Assembly (NCBI RefSeq): GCF_017589465.1
Contig: NZ_JAELYA010000004.1
Location: forward strand, 1-64,000
From: Pseudomonas schmalbachii
Lineage (GTDB): Bacteria > Pseudomonadota > Gammaproteobacteria > Pseudomonadales > Pseudomonadaceae
Direction: 5' to 3'
Length of the DNA stretch: 64,000 nucleotides
The stretch's first letter is position 1, and every line of letters begins with the position of its first letter. Shown here one piece after another: positions 42,513 to 49,825 of this stretch. The notes beneath the pieces were generated by a model that saw only the letters and a list, made by a program, of their open reading frames with translations, was not told the DNA's origin and did no database searches. The translations under genes were made by a program, and so were the position numbers.

Positions 42513-44501
42513 ATGGCGGCAAGATGGGGCTTGCGCGGTAAATCGGTAGTGGCACTTCTGCTCGCCTGCATTCTGGCGCTGGTGCCCGCGGTTCTGCTCG
42601 GATGGAAGGCGATGGAGGATATCCGTACCCACTTCGGCCTGGCCTACGCGAAGAACTTCACCCTGCTCAACCAGCAGAAGATTCTCGCGCCGGTCATCCG
42701 CGAACTGGCGCTGTCCCGGCGGCTGGCCGAGTCCGTGGTGACCCAGGACTGGTTGCTGGCGGAAAACGACCCGATGCGCCGCTCGCTGTTCTTCCGCGAG
42801 GCCGAGGGCTACCGCGCCGATCATCGCGAGTATTCCTACTTCGTCGTGGTCCACGCCTCCGGGCACTACTACTACAACGATTCCAGCGCGCCGCTGAGCA
42901 ACATCCCGCGCTACACCCTGAGCCCCGACGACCCGCAGGATTCCTGGTACTTCGAGACGCTGAAGAGCGACCAGCCGTTCAACATCAACGTCAACTACGA
43001 CGCCAAGCTGAAGGTCACCAAGGTCTGGTTCAACATGGTCGTGCGCGCCGGCAACGAGAAGATCGGCCTGGCCGGCGGCGCCCTCGACCTCACCGAATTC
43101 CTCGACCAGTTCATCTCCCGCCGCGAGGCCGGGGTGACCTCGATGATCATCGACGGCAGCGGCGCCATCCAGGCCCACCCGGACCCGAAGATGATCGCCT
43201 ACAGCTCCGGCGCCAGCGGCAACGCCCAGCACAGCGTGTTCAACCTGCTCGGCAACGACCAGGAGCGCGACGAACTGCGTGCGGCCATGACCGGCGCCGG
43301 GGAGAAGCCCGGCGAAGTGCAGACCCTCTGGACCAGCATCGAGGGCAAGAAGCGCCTGCTGGCCATGGCCTACATCCCGCAGCTCGACTGGTACGTGCTC
43401 AGCGCCATCGACCTGCACGCCGCGCAGGTGCTCGACAGCCGCTGGCTGTGGGTGCTGATCGGCACCCTCGCCGGCCTGCTCGCGCTGCTCCTGCTCGGCT
43501 TCGCCTACACCGTCGACCTGCTGGTGCTGCGCCCGCTGCGTGGCCTCAAGCAGTCGGCCAAGGCGATCGCCGCCGGCCAGTACGACAACCCGCTGCCGTC
43601 GGCCAGCGGCGACGAGATCGGCGAGCTCTCGGCGGCCTTCTCCAGCATGGCCAACCAGATCCGCCGGCATACCGAGGACCTCGAAGACAAGGTGCGCCAG
43701 CGCACCCACGCGCTGGAGCAGGCCAACCGCGAGATGGCCGCCGCGCAGAAGAAGATCGGCGACTCCATCGACTACGCCAGCCTGATCCAGCGCGCCATCC
43801 TCCCCGACCGCCAGCTGCAGACCTCCCTTGGCGAGCACCATTTCGTCCTGTGGAAACCGCGCGACGTGGTCGGCGGCGACTTCTACATCTACCGCGAAGG
43901 CCGCCACGACAGCCTGATCGGCGTGGTCGACTGCGCCGGCCACGGCGTGCCCGGCGCGCTGATGACCATGCTCGCCCATGCGGCCATCGACCATGCCATC
44001 GACACCGTGCAGAGCCACGACCCGGCGGCGATCCTGCGCGAGACCGACCATGTGATGCGCGGCATGCTCAGCCAGGAGAGCGTCAGCCAGGCACTGGCGA
44101 CCAACATGGATGCCGGCTTCGTCCGCGTCGACCACCAGGGCCAGCGCCTGCTGTTCTCCGGCGCGAAGATCTCGCTGTTCGCCAGCGACGGCGAGGAAGT
44201 CCGCGAATACAAGGGCGGCCGCCGCGCCATCGGCGACAAGCGCCAGGGCGACTACGAAGACATCGAGATCCCGCTGCAATCCGGCTGGACCTTCTACCTG
44301 TGCACCGACGGTTTCCTCGATCAGGCCGGCGGCGAGCATGGCTTCGGTTTCGGCAACAGCCGCTTCGCCGCCATGCTGCGCAATCACGCGCGCCTGCCGC
44401 TGGCCGAGCAGGCCCGGGTCTTCGCCGCGACACTCGCCGACTACCAGGGCGAACGGCCGCAGCGCGACGACATCACCATCCTGTCTTTCCGATTCGACTA
44501 G
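42513..44501 (+). CDS. siaA: SiaA, membrane PP2C/SpoIIE-type protein phosphatase
   Basis: A 662-residue sensor phosphatase. TM1 (about 12-31), a periplasmic dCache-like domain, TM2 (about 310-332), a HAMP domain (RPLRGLKQSAKAIAAGQYDN), a coiled coil and a C-terminal PP2C-like phosphatase domain with DVVGGDFY and VVDCAGHGVPGALMTML metal-binding Asp residues. In P. aeruginosa SiaA dephosphorylates SiaC, activating the SiaC-SiaD diguanylate cyclase complex for aggregation on surfactants. First of four genes in the siaABCD operon. Confidence 0.95.
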   Translation: MAARWGLRGKSVVALLLACILALVPAVLLGWKAMEDIRTHFGLAYAKNFTLLNQQKILAPVIRELALSRRLAESVVTQDWLLAENDPMRRSLFFREAEGYRADHREYSYFVVVHASGHYYYNDSSAPLSNIPRYTLSPDDPQDSWYFETLKSDQPFNINVNYDAKLKVTKVWFNMVVRAGNEKIGLAGGALDLTEFLDQFISRREAGVTSMIIDGSGAIQAHPDPKMIAYSSGASGNAQHSVFNLLGNDQERDELRAAMTGAGEKPGEVQTLWTSIEGKKRLLAMAYIPQLDWYVLSAIDLHAAQVLDSRWLWVLIGTLAGLLALLLLGFAYTVDLLVLRPLRGLKQSAKAIAAGQYDNPLPSASGDEIGELSAAFSSMANQIRRHTEDLEDKVRQRTHALEQANREMAAAQKKIGDSIDYASLIQRAILPDRQLQTSLGEHHFVLWKPRDVVGGDFYIYREGRHDSLIGVVDCAGHGVPGALMTMLAHAAIDHAIDTVQSHDPAAILRETDHVMRGMLSQESVSQALATNMDAGFVRVDHQGQRLLFSGAKISLFASDGEEVREYKGGRRAIGDKRQGDYEDIEIPLQSGWTFYLCTDGFLDQAGGEHGFGFGNSRFAAMLRNHARLPLAEQARVFAATLADYQGERPQRDDITILSFRFD

Positions 44502-44510
44502 GGGTACTTC

Positions 44511-45053
44511 ATGGAAACACCCGATCTGTTGGCCATGCGCGAGAGCTTCAATCGGCAACGCATCATGCTGTGCTTCAACGGCCCCATCTCGCGCAGCCTG
44601 ATCGAGGAGATCGGCCACGCCCTGCGCAACTACATGCAGGCCGAACAGGCACACCCCAGCGAAGCGATGGACGTCTTCGCGGTGTACATCGAGATGACCC
44701 AGAACATCCGCCACTACGCCACCCAGCAGGGCTACAGCGACCACGACGCCTCCGCCACCGTGGCCATCTCGCGCAACGACGACGGCCACTACGTGGTCTC
44801 CGCCGGCAACCTGGTGGAACTCGCGGACGGCCAGCAACTGGTGCGCAGCATCGAAGGCATCGCCGGGCTCGACAAGGTCCAGCTCAAGGCCGCCTACAAG
44901 GAACAACTGCGCCGCCCGCGCGACGCCGAAGCCACCACCGGCGCCGGTCTCGGCCTGCTGGACATCGCCCGCAAGTCGAGCGCGCCGCTGCAGACCTCAC
45001 TGAAAGAACAACCCGATGGCCGCGCATTCTTCAGCCTGCGCGCGGTGATCTGA
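44511..45053 (+). CDS. siaB: SiaB, SiaC-specific protein kinase
   Basis: A 180-residue GHKL-type kinase (DUF6272) that phosphorylates SiaC and so opposes SiaA. EMTQNIRHYA forms the N-box-like helix and GAGLGLLDIARKS the Gly-rich ATP lid. In SiaB of P. aeruginosa Thr phosphorylation of SiaC blocks SiaD binding. It starts 9 bp after siaA with AGGGGTA upstream. Confidence 0.94.
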   Translation: METPDLLAMRESFNRQRIMLCFNGPISRSLIEEIGHALRNYMQAEQAHPSEAMDVFAVYIEMTQNIRHYATQQGYSDHDASATVAISRNDDGHYVVSAGNLVELADGQQLVRSIEGIAGLDKVQLKAAYKEQLRRPRDAEATTGAGLGLLDIARKSSAPLQTSLKEQPDGRAFFSLRAVI

Positions 45054-45077
45054 ACCAGGAATTCCAGGAACAACGTG

Positions 45078-45461
45078 ATGAGCGAACTGACAATAACCGG
45101 TACCCAGTCCACCCCGTCGATCCATGGCGACTGGCAAGCCGGCATCCTCGCGATGCAAGGCGACTCGTATCCGGAGAACTCCTTCGAACTGTTCGGCCAG
45201 GTGATCGCCTGGGTGCAGCGCTACCTCGACGCCGACCGGCGTCCTCTGGAGCTCGACCTGCGCCTGCTGTACCTCAACACCAGTTCGATCAAGGCCATGA
45301 TGGACATCTTCGACCTGCTCGAAGAGGCCCACCGCGCCGAGCGCAAGGTGCGCGTGACCTGGCACTACGACCGGCGCAACGAGCGCGTCGCCGAACTGGC
45401 CGAGGAGTTCCGCGAGGACTGCACCTTCCCCTTCATAATCCAGGCGTACGACGAGCCATGA
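45078..45461 (+). CDS. siaC: SiaC, partner-switching regulator of SiaD
   Basis: A 127-residue DUF1987 protein resembling STAS anti-sigma factor antagonists in function. The LYLNTSSIKAMMDIFDLLEE block (about 64-83) carries the Thr phosphorylated by SiaB in P. aeruginosa (Thr68). Unphosphorylated SiaC binds and activates SiaD. I chose the ATG at 45078, with AGGAA 7 nt upstream, rather than the GTG just before it. The stop overlaps the siaD start. Confidence 0.94.
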   Translation: MSELTITGTQSTPSIHGDWQAGILAMQGDSYPENSFELFGQVIAWVQRYLDADRRPLELDLRLLYLNTSSIKAMMDIFDLLEEAHRAERKVRVTWHYDRRNERVAELAEEFREDCTFPFIIQAYDEP

Positions 45462-46261
45462 CCAATGACCGCGAGCTGGACCTGTTGATCGAGGAACTGC
45501 TGGCCGACCCGCAATACGAGGGTCACCCCCTGCGCGAGGCGCTGTACCTCAAGCACCAGCAATCCATGGACCAGCTCGCGCGCCTGGAACGCATCGCGCG
45601 CATCTCCGACGGCTACCAGTCGATGGCCCGCGAGCAGACCTACACCCTCTCCGAGCGCTATCACAAGCAACTGCGCCAGCTGGAAAAAGTCGCGCGGATC
45701 TCCGACCGCTACCAGGTCATGCTGCGCGACCTCAACGTCGCCCTGAAGGACGCCTCGACCCGCGACCCGCTGACCGGCATCGCCAACCGCCGCCTGCTGA
45801 TGGAGCGCCTGCGCGAGGAAAGCGGACGCTCCCAGCGCAGCGGCGAAGGCTACGTGCTGGTGATGCTGGACATCGACTACTTCAAGCAGGTCAACGACAC
45901 CTGGGGCCACGAGGTGGGCGACCGCCTGCTGGTGGAAATCGCCTGCGCCATGCAGGCCGCGCTGCGCCCGTACGACCTCTGCGGCCGCTGGGGCGGCGAG
46001 GAATTCCTCCTGCTGCTGCCGGGAACCGCCATGAACGACTCCCGCCAGGTCATCGACCGGGTGCGCGCCGACATCCGCGGCCTGAGCGTGCGCGTCGGCA
46101 CCGAGATCCTCTCGGTCACCGCCAGCTTCGGCGTCGCCGAACACCAGCCCGGCGACAACTACTCGCAAACCCTCAACCGCGCCGACACCGCCCTGCTCGA
46201 AGCCAAGCGCAGCGGCCGCGACAAGTGCGTCTACAGCGAGCAGAGCACGGCGACGAAATAG
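45458..46261 (+). CDS. siaD: SiaD, diguanylate cyclase
   Basis: A 267-residue cytoplasmic diguanylate cyclase. The N-terminal ~95 residues form a helical stalk used for SiaC binding, and the GGDEF domain has the active site WGGEEF and an inhibitory I-site RPYD five residues before it. The start codon overlaps the siaC stop (ATGA). The product c-di-GMP promotes aggregation and biofilm in P. aeruginosa. No transmembrane segment. Confidence 0.95.
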   Translation: MTNDRELDLLIEELLADPQYEGHPLREALYLKHQQSMDQLARLERIARISDGYQSMAREQTYTLSERYHKQLRQLEKVARISDRYQVMLRDLNVALKDASTRDPLTGIANRRLLMERLREESGRSQRSGEGYVLVMLDIDYFKQVNDTWGHEVGDRLLVEIACAMQAALRPYDLCGRWGGEEFLLLLPGTAMNDSRQVIDRVRADIRGLSVRVGTEILSVTASFGVAEHQPGDNYSQTLNRADTALLEAKRSGRDKCVYSEQSTATK

Positions 46262-46281
46262 GCCCGCGGCTGGGACTGACC

Positions 46282-46312
46282 GTAGGATGGGTCGAGCGCA
46301 GCGATACCCATC
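46282..46312. repeat. Single REP, GTAGGATGGG family
   Basis: GTAGGATGGGTCGAGCGCAG with ATACCCATC forms one hairpin, 20 bp after siaD. Confidence 0.85.
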
Positions 46313-46383
46313 GCCAATTTCGCGGTATAGCGCCCCGGCACGATTCGCCTTAAGGTCAAGGCACAGCCCAGAAAGGACTTCCC

Positions 46384-47187
46384 ATGGCCAGCAAACCATC
46401 CAGCTCCCGGCAACAGAAGCACCTCGCCGTGCTGATCGACGCCGACAACGCACCGGCGGCCATCGTCGAAGGCCTCTTCGAGGAAATCGCCAAGTACGGC
46501 ATCGCCAGCGTCAAGCGCATCTACGGCGACTGGACCAAGCCCAACCTGGGCAAGTGGAAGCAGGTGCTGCTGGACCACTCGATCCAGCCGATGCAGCAGT
46601 TCGCCTACACCAGCGGCAAGAACGCCACCGACAGCGCGCTTATCATCGACGCCATGGACCTGCTCTACACCCGGCGTTTCGACGGCTTCTGCCTGGTCTC
46701 CAGCGACAGCGACTTCACCCGCCTGGCCGCGCGCCTGCGCGAGGAAGGGCTGACCGTCTACGGCTTCGGCGAGGAGAAGACGCCCAAGCCCTTCGTTTCG
46801 GCGTGCGACAAGTTCATCTACACCGAGATCCTCCGCGCGGTGGCGCCCGAGGCGCCGGTGGAACCGGTAGTCAACGACGGCAAGGCCGCCGCTGCCAACG
46901 AGCCCGCCAAGCCCGCCGGCAAACCCCGCCCGCAGAAGGTGCCGCTGGACTTCATCGCCCAGGTGCTGGACGACATCGCAGACGACGATGACGACTGGGT
47001 CCAGCTCGGCGTGCTCGGCCAGAACATCGGCAAACTGCGCCCAGCCTTCGACCCCCGGCTGTACGGCTTCAAGAAGCTCAGCGACCTGATCAAGGGCTAC
47101 CCCAAACGCTTCGAACTGCAGGCCCGCGGCAGCAGCGCATCCGGCGGCAAGGATCTGTACGTGCGCAGCCTTTCCACCGCGAAGTAG
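46384..47187 (+). CDS. NYN-domain (PIN-like) protein with OST-HTH/LOTUS domain
   Basis: A 267-residue protein. The NYN nuclease-like domain (about 14-150) has LAVLIDADNAPA, SGKNATDSALIIDAMDLLY and SSDSDFTRLAARLREEG, the acidic residues of a PIN-type active site. After a Pro/Ala linker, residues ~185-262 form an OST-HTH/LOTUS domain (GVLGQNIGKLRPAFDPRLYGFKKLSDLI) thought to bind RNA. A bacterial LabA/Limkain-like RNA regulator or nuclease is likely. GAAAGGA precedes the ATG. It is probably separate from siaABCD because of the REP in between. Confidence 0.88.
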   Translation: MASKPSSSRQQKHLAVLIDADNAPAAIVEGLFEEIAKYGIASVKRIYGDWTKPNLGKWKQVLLDHSIQPMQQFAYTSGKNATDSALIIDAMDLLYTRRFDGFCLVSSDSDFTRLAARLREEGLTVYGFGEEKTPKPFVSACDKFIYTEILRAVAPEAPVEPVVNDGKAAAANEPAKPAGKPRPQKVPLDFIAQVLDDIADDDDDWVQLGVLGQNIGKLRPAFDPRLYGFKKLSDLIKGYPKRFELQARGSSASGGKDLYVRSLSTAK

Positions 47188-47193
47188 CACGCA

Positions 47194-47228
47194 GAATGGG
47201 TTGAACACTGCGCTCAACCCATCCTACG
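47194..47228. repeat. Single REP, GTAGGATGGG family, at a deletion junction
   Basis: Minus-strand CGTAGGATGGGTTGAGCGCA and its hairpin partner CAACCCATTC. It ends 3 bp before the siaC-derived scar. Confidence 0.85.
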
Positions 47229-47230
47229 GG

Positions 47231-47321
47231 CTGTACCTCAACACCAGAGATGATGGACATCTTCGACCTGCTCGAAACCAAGCGCAGCGGACGCGAAAAA
47301 TGCGTGTTCAGCTACGACTGA
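47231..47321 (+). pseudogene. Chimeric remnant of a second siaC-siaD pair
   Basis: Bases 47231-47247 repeat siaC 45267-45283 exactly, 47250-47276 repeat the siaC codons MMDIFDLLE, and 47268-47310 match the 3' end of siaD (TKRSGREKCVFS against AKRSGRDKCVYS). The two halves join inside CTGCTCGAA, a 9-mer that occurs in both genes (45315-45323 and 46193-46201). The result is a short in-frame ORF from 47250 to TGA at 47319-47321. Third-position differences show that the source was a diverged paralogue, not the local copy. Confidence 0.85.
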
Positions 47322-47447
47322 AGCCCTCTGCTATGCATCGTTGGCGATAGCGGCCGCACCGGGAAACAGCCCCGATTGCCATCGGTCACTGGCTCCGCCG
47401 TGGCGCCGTGCAATCCTCCGCACCTCCCCCTTGCGGAGCTGAGCCTC

Positions 47448-48356
47448 ATGCATACCGCTCGCATTCATCTCTGGCTGCAGAGCATACGCCCCGGCACCCT
47501 GCTGATGGCCTTCGCCACCGTGCTCGAAGGCACCGTACTGGCGGTCTGGCAGCAGGCGTTCGCGCCGTGGATCGCGTTGCTGGCCCTGCTCACCGCGACT
47601 TCGCTGCAAATCCTCACCAACCTGGCCAACGACTACGGTGACGTACTCAAGGGCTGTGACGCGGCGAAATCCATCGACATCCCGCGCGGCCTCCATACCG
47701 GGCAGATCACGCCCGCCCAGATGCGTCGCGCGCTATGGCTGTGTGCCGGACTCTGTGCGGCATTCGGTGGCGCCCTGGTAATCCTCGCCTGCCGCGAAGC
47801 CGACAGCATCCTCGGCTTCCTCCTGCTCGGCCTGTTGTCCATCGTCGCCGCGCTGACCTACACCCTTGGTCGCCATGCCTATGGCTACCTGGGGTTGGGC
47901 GACCTGTCGGTGCTGCTGTTCTTCGGCCATGTCGGCGTGATCGGCACCTGCTTCCTGCAATCCGGTCGCTTCGAAGCGGCCCTGCTGCTGCCGGCCACCG
48001 CCACCGGGCTGCTCGGCGTGGCACTGCTCAATGTGAACAACCTGCGCGACATCGAAAGCGACCCACTGAGCGGCAAGATCACTCTCGCCGTACGCCTGGG
48101 GCCAATGCTGGCTCGCTACTACCATGCGGCCGTACTGGCATGCGCCCTGCTCTGCCTAGGCCTGTTCGCCGCCTTCCACCTGCACGGCTGGGCGCGCTGG
48201 CTGTTCCTGCTCGCCGCGCCGATGCTCTATTCCCAGGCCCGCCACATCCTCCGCGAGCGCAGCGCCGACGCCATGCGGCCAATGCTGGGCAAGACCGTGC
48301 AGGCGGCGATGCTGACGCATATGCTGCTCGTCACGAGCGTCCTCCTCGGTGCCTGA
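47448..48356 (+). CDS. MenA-like 1,4-dihydroxy-2-naphthoate prenyltransferase
   Basis: A 302-residue integral membrane UbiA-superfamily enzyme with about eight hydrophobic segments. The first Asp-rich motif LQILTNLANDYGDVLKGCD (about 52-70) and the second NVNNLRDIESDPLSGK (about 194-209) follow E. coli MenA very closely, as do LGLGDLSVLLFFG and APMLYSQARHILRE. MenA makes demethylmenaquinone, but pseudomonads use ubiquinone and no other men gene is in the window. The ATG at 47448 has GGAG upstream. It could prenylate another aromatic acceptor. Confidence 0.85.
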   Translation: MHTARIHLWLQSIRPGTLLMAFATVLEGTVLAVWQQAFAPWIALLALLTATSLQILTNLANDYGDVLKGCDAAKSIDIPRGLHTGQITPAQMRRALWLCAGLCAAFGGALVILACREADSILGFLLLGLLSIVAALTYTLGRHAYGYLGLGDLSVLLFFGHVGVIGTCFLQSGRFEAALLLPATATGLLGVALLNVNNLRDIESDPLSGKITLAVRLGPMLARYYHAAVLACALLCLGLFAAFHLHGWARWLFLLAAPMLYSQARHILRERSADAMRPMLGKTVQAAMLTHMLLVTSVLLGA

Positions 48357-48413
48357 CCGTAAGAGCTCACCTTCATCCCAGCGCCTGCCAAACCCGAAAC
48401 AGGTCGGATCAAC

Positions 48414-48731
48414 ATGCCCCGCATACTGCTCCTCAGCTTCACCATCCCGTTGTCGCTCACCCTCGTAGTCAGCGCCCAGGCCGGCACCATGCGTTGCGGC
48501 TCGCACCTGATCAACGAAGGCGACATGGCCGAGCAGGTCCTGGAAAAATGCGGCAATCCGGATGCTCGCGAAGTCCTCCCGGCGACGCCACCGCGCCGGG
48601 ACAAGGACGGCAAGATCATCCCCGGCCGCGCCGAAATCCAGATCTGGACCTACGGCCCGCGCAACGGCGCCTACCGCGACCTGCGGTTTTTCGACGGCAA
48701 GCTGGGGGCGATCGGCATCCGCCGCAACTGA
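48414..48731 (+). CDS. DUF2845 secreted protein
   Basis: A 105-residue protein with a signal peptide (MPRILLLSFTIPLSLTLVVSAQAG, cleavage near residue 23). The mature part has MRCGSHLINEGDMAEQVLEKCG, a paired-Cys segment typical of DUF2845, and a C-terminal WTYGPRNGAYRDLRFFDGKL. The fold resembles SmpA/OmlA-like domains, and a periplasmic location is expected. Function unknown. It follows the MenA-like gene by 57 bp and may be cotranscribed. Confidence 0.85.
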   Translation: MPRILLLSFTIPLSLTLVVSAQAGTMRCGSHLINEGDMAEQVLEKCGNPDAREVLPATPPRRDKDGKIIPGRAEIQIWTYGPRNGAYRDLRFFDGKLGAIGIRRN

Positions 48732-48734
48732 GAC

Positions 48735-48819
48735 TGTAGGTTGGCGCTGAACGCAGTGAAGCCCAACATCTGCCGGATGTGGCACCGTTGGGCTTCGCTG
48801 CGCTCAGCGCCAACCTACG
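48735..48819. repeat. REP inverted pair, GTAGGTTGG family
   Basis: GTAGGTTGGCGCTGAACGCA with inverted CAGCGCCAACCTACG. It lies just upstream of the RAYT gene, beside the GTAGGATGGG element at 48840. Confidence 0.9.
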
Positions 48820-48839
48820 CATCGGAATGGCTCAGCCCC

Positions 48840-48870
48840 GTAGGATGGGTTGAGCACAGCGATCCCCATC
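48840..48870. repeat. Single REP, GTAGGATGGG family, left flank of the RAYT gene
   Basis: GTAGGATGGGTTGAGCACAG with CCCCATC hairpin partner. Together with inverted copies after 49459, it brackets the RAYT gene. Confidence 0.88.
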
Positions 48871-48926
48871 ACCCCCAACAACGCGGAACCACAGGACGTG
48901 GCTCCACTCATCGCAGGAAGCGACAA

Positions 48927-49451
48927 ATGACCTCCTACCGCCGCGACCACACGCCCGGCGCCACCTGGTTCTTCACCCTCAACCTCGCCGACCGCCGCAG
49001 CCGGTTGCTGGCTGACCATATCGACCAGCTACGCGCCGCCTTCCGCTACACCATGGGCAGACATCCCTGGCGCATCGACGCCATCGTCATCCTGCCTGAC
49101 CATATCCACGCCCTCTGCACACTGCCGGACAGCGACTACGCCCTGCGCTGGCGCCTGGTCAAAACCCATTTTTCCCGCAATTTGCCGTCTGGCGAACACG
49201 TATCCACCAGCCGCTTGCGCCGGGGCGAGCGCGGTATCTGGCAACGCCGCTACTGGGAACACCGCATCCGCGACGACGAGGACTTTGCCCGGCATGTGGA
49301 CTACATCCACCACAATCCGCGCAAGCACGGATATGTCGAACGCGTGGCGGATTGGCCGTGGTCGTCGTTTCACCGTTATGTGCGGGAAGGGCTGTTGCTG
49401 GTGGATTGGGCGGGCGATGGCGATATGGGCGAGGCCGGGGAACGGCGGTGA
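48927..49451 (+). CDS. REP-associated tyrosine transposase (RAYT)
   Basis: A 174-residue Y1-type transposase related to IS200/IS605 TnpA. The HUH metal motif is H59-I-H61 in LPDHIHALCTLP and the catalytic Tyr is probably Y126 in HVDYIHHNPRKHG. The C-terminal WPWSSFHRYVREGLL is the RAYT signature, missing in IS200 TnpA. AGGAAG precedes the ATG. RAYTs nick and move REP palindromes that carry a GTAG tetranucleotide. Here GTAGGATGGG REPs flank the gene on both sides in opposite orientation, the usual arrangement. The last 16 codons are part of a tandem repeat. Confidence 0.93.
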   Translation: MTSYRRDHTPGATWFFTLNLADRRSRLLADHIDQLRAAFRYTMGRHPWRIDAIVILPDHIHALCTLPDSDYALRWRLVKTHFSRNLPSGEHVSTSRLRRGERGIWQRRYWEHRIRDDEDFARHVDYIHHNPRKHGYVERVADWPWSSFHRYVREGLLLVDWAGDGDMGEAGERR

Positions 49452-49718
49452 GATTGTTGATGGGTATCGCTTCGCTCAACGCCATCCTACGGTGCAGCGG
49501 TTGATCTATTGCGGTGGATTGGGCGGGGGATGGAGATATGCGCGAGGCCGGGGAGCGGCGGTGAGATTGTCGATGGGTATCGCTGCGCTCAACGCCATCC
49601 TACGGTGCAGCGGTTGATCTATTGCGGTGGATTGGGCGGGCGATGGAGATATGCGCGAGACCGGGGAGCGGTGGTGAGATTGTCGATGGGTATCGCTTCG
49701 CTCAACGCCATCCTACGG
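49401..49718. repeat. 113-bp tandem array containing the RAYT 3' end plus a REP (2.8 copies)
   Basis: Units start at 49401, 49514 and 49627 with GTGGATTGGGCGGG. Each carries the last 16 RAYT codons (from V159) and stop, then ATTGT(C/T)GATGGGTATCGC...CCATCCTACGG, the inverted GTAGGATGGG REP. The first unit is the true gene end, the others are copies with small changes. The period, 113 bp, is not a multiple of three. It accounts for most of the gene-free stretch 49452-49825. Confidence 0.93.
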
Positions 49719-49733
49719 GTACATAGAGCGACC

Positions 49734-49780
49734 TTGTAGGATGGGTCGGGACGCGCAGTCTGAGCGCAGCGATACCCATG
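49734..49780. repeat. REP, GTAGGATGGG family, plus orientation
   Basis: TGTAGGATGGGTCGGGACGC...GCGATACCCATGCC closes the tandem array in opposite orientation, so a REP pair is formed with the last unit (49685-49717). Confidence 0.85.
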
Positions 49781-49790
49781 CCGCGATAGG

Positions 49791-49816
49791 AAAAGGCCGG
49801 TCGCGAGACCGGCCTT
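49791..49816 (-). terminator. Terminator for the solute-binding protein gene
   Basis: AAGGCCGGTC (49793-49802) pairs with GACCGGCCTT (49807-49816) over a 4-nt loop. On the minus strand the stem is followed by TTTTCC, so it ends transcription of the gene at 49826-50875. Confidence 0.88.
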
Positions 49817-49825
49817 CCCTTTGAC

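Noticed and set aside
42498-44906. An 802-codon minus-strand frame opposite siaA
   Set aside because: Shadow of siaA, rich in Gly, Ala, Val, Gln and His as expected for antisense of GC-rich genes.
49401-49718. CRISPR array
   Set aside because: Units are head-to-tail without unique spacers, contain a gene end and a REP, and no cas gene is present.
49509-49739. A 76-codon ORF across the 113-bp tandem units
   Set aside because: The frame is produced by copied RAYT 3' end and REP sequence; period not divisible by three and no homology.
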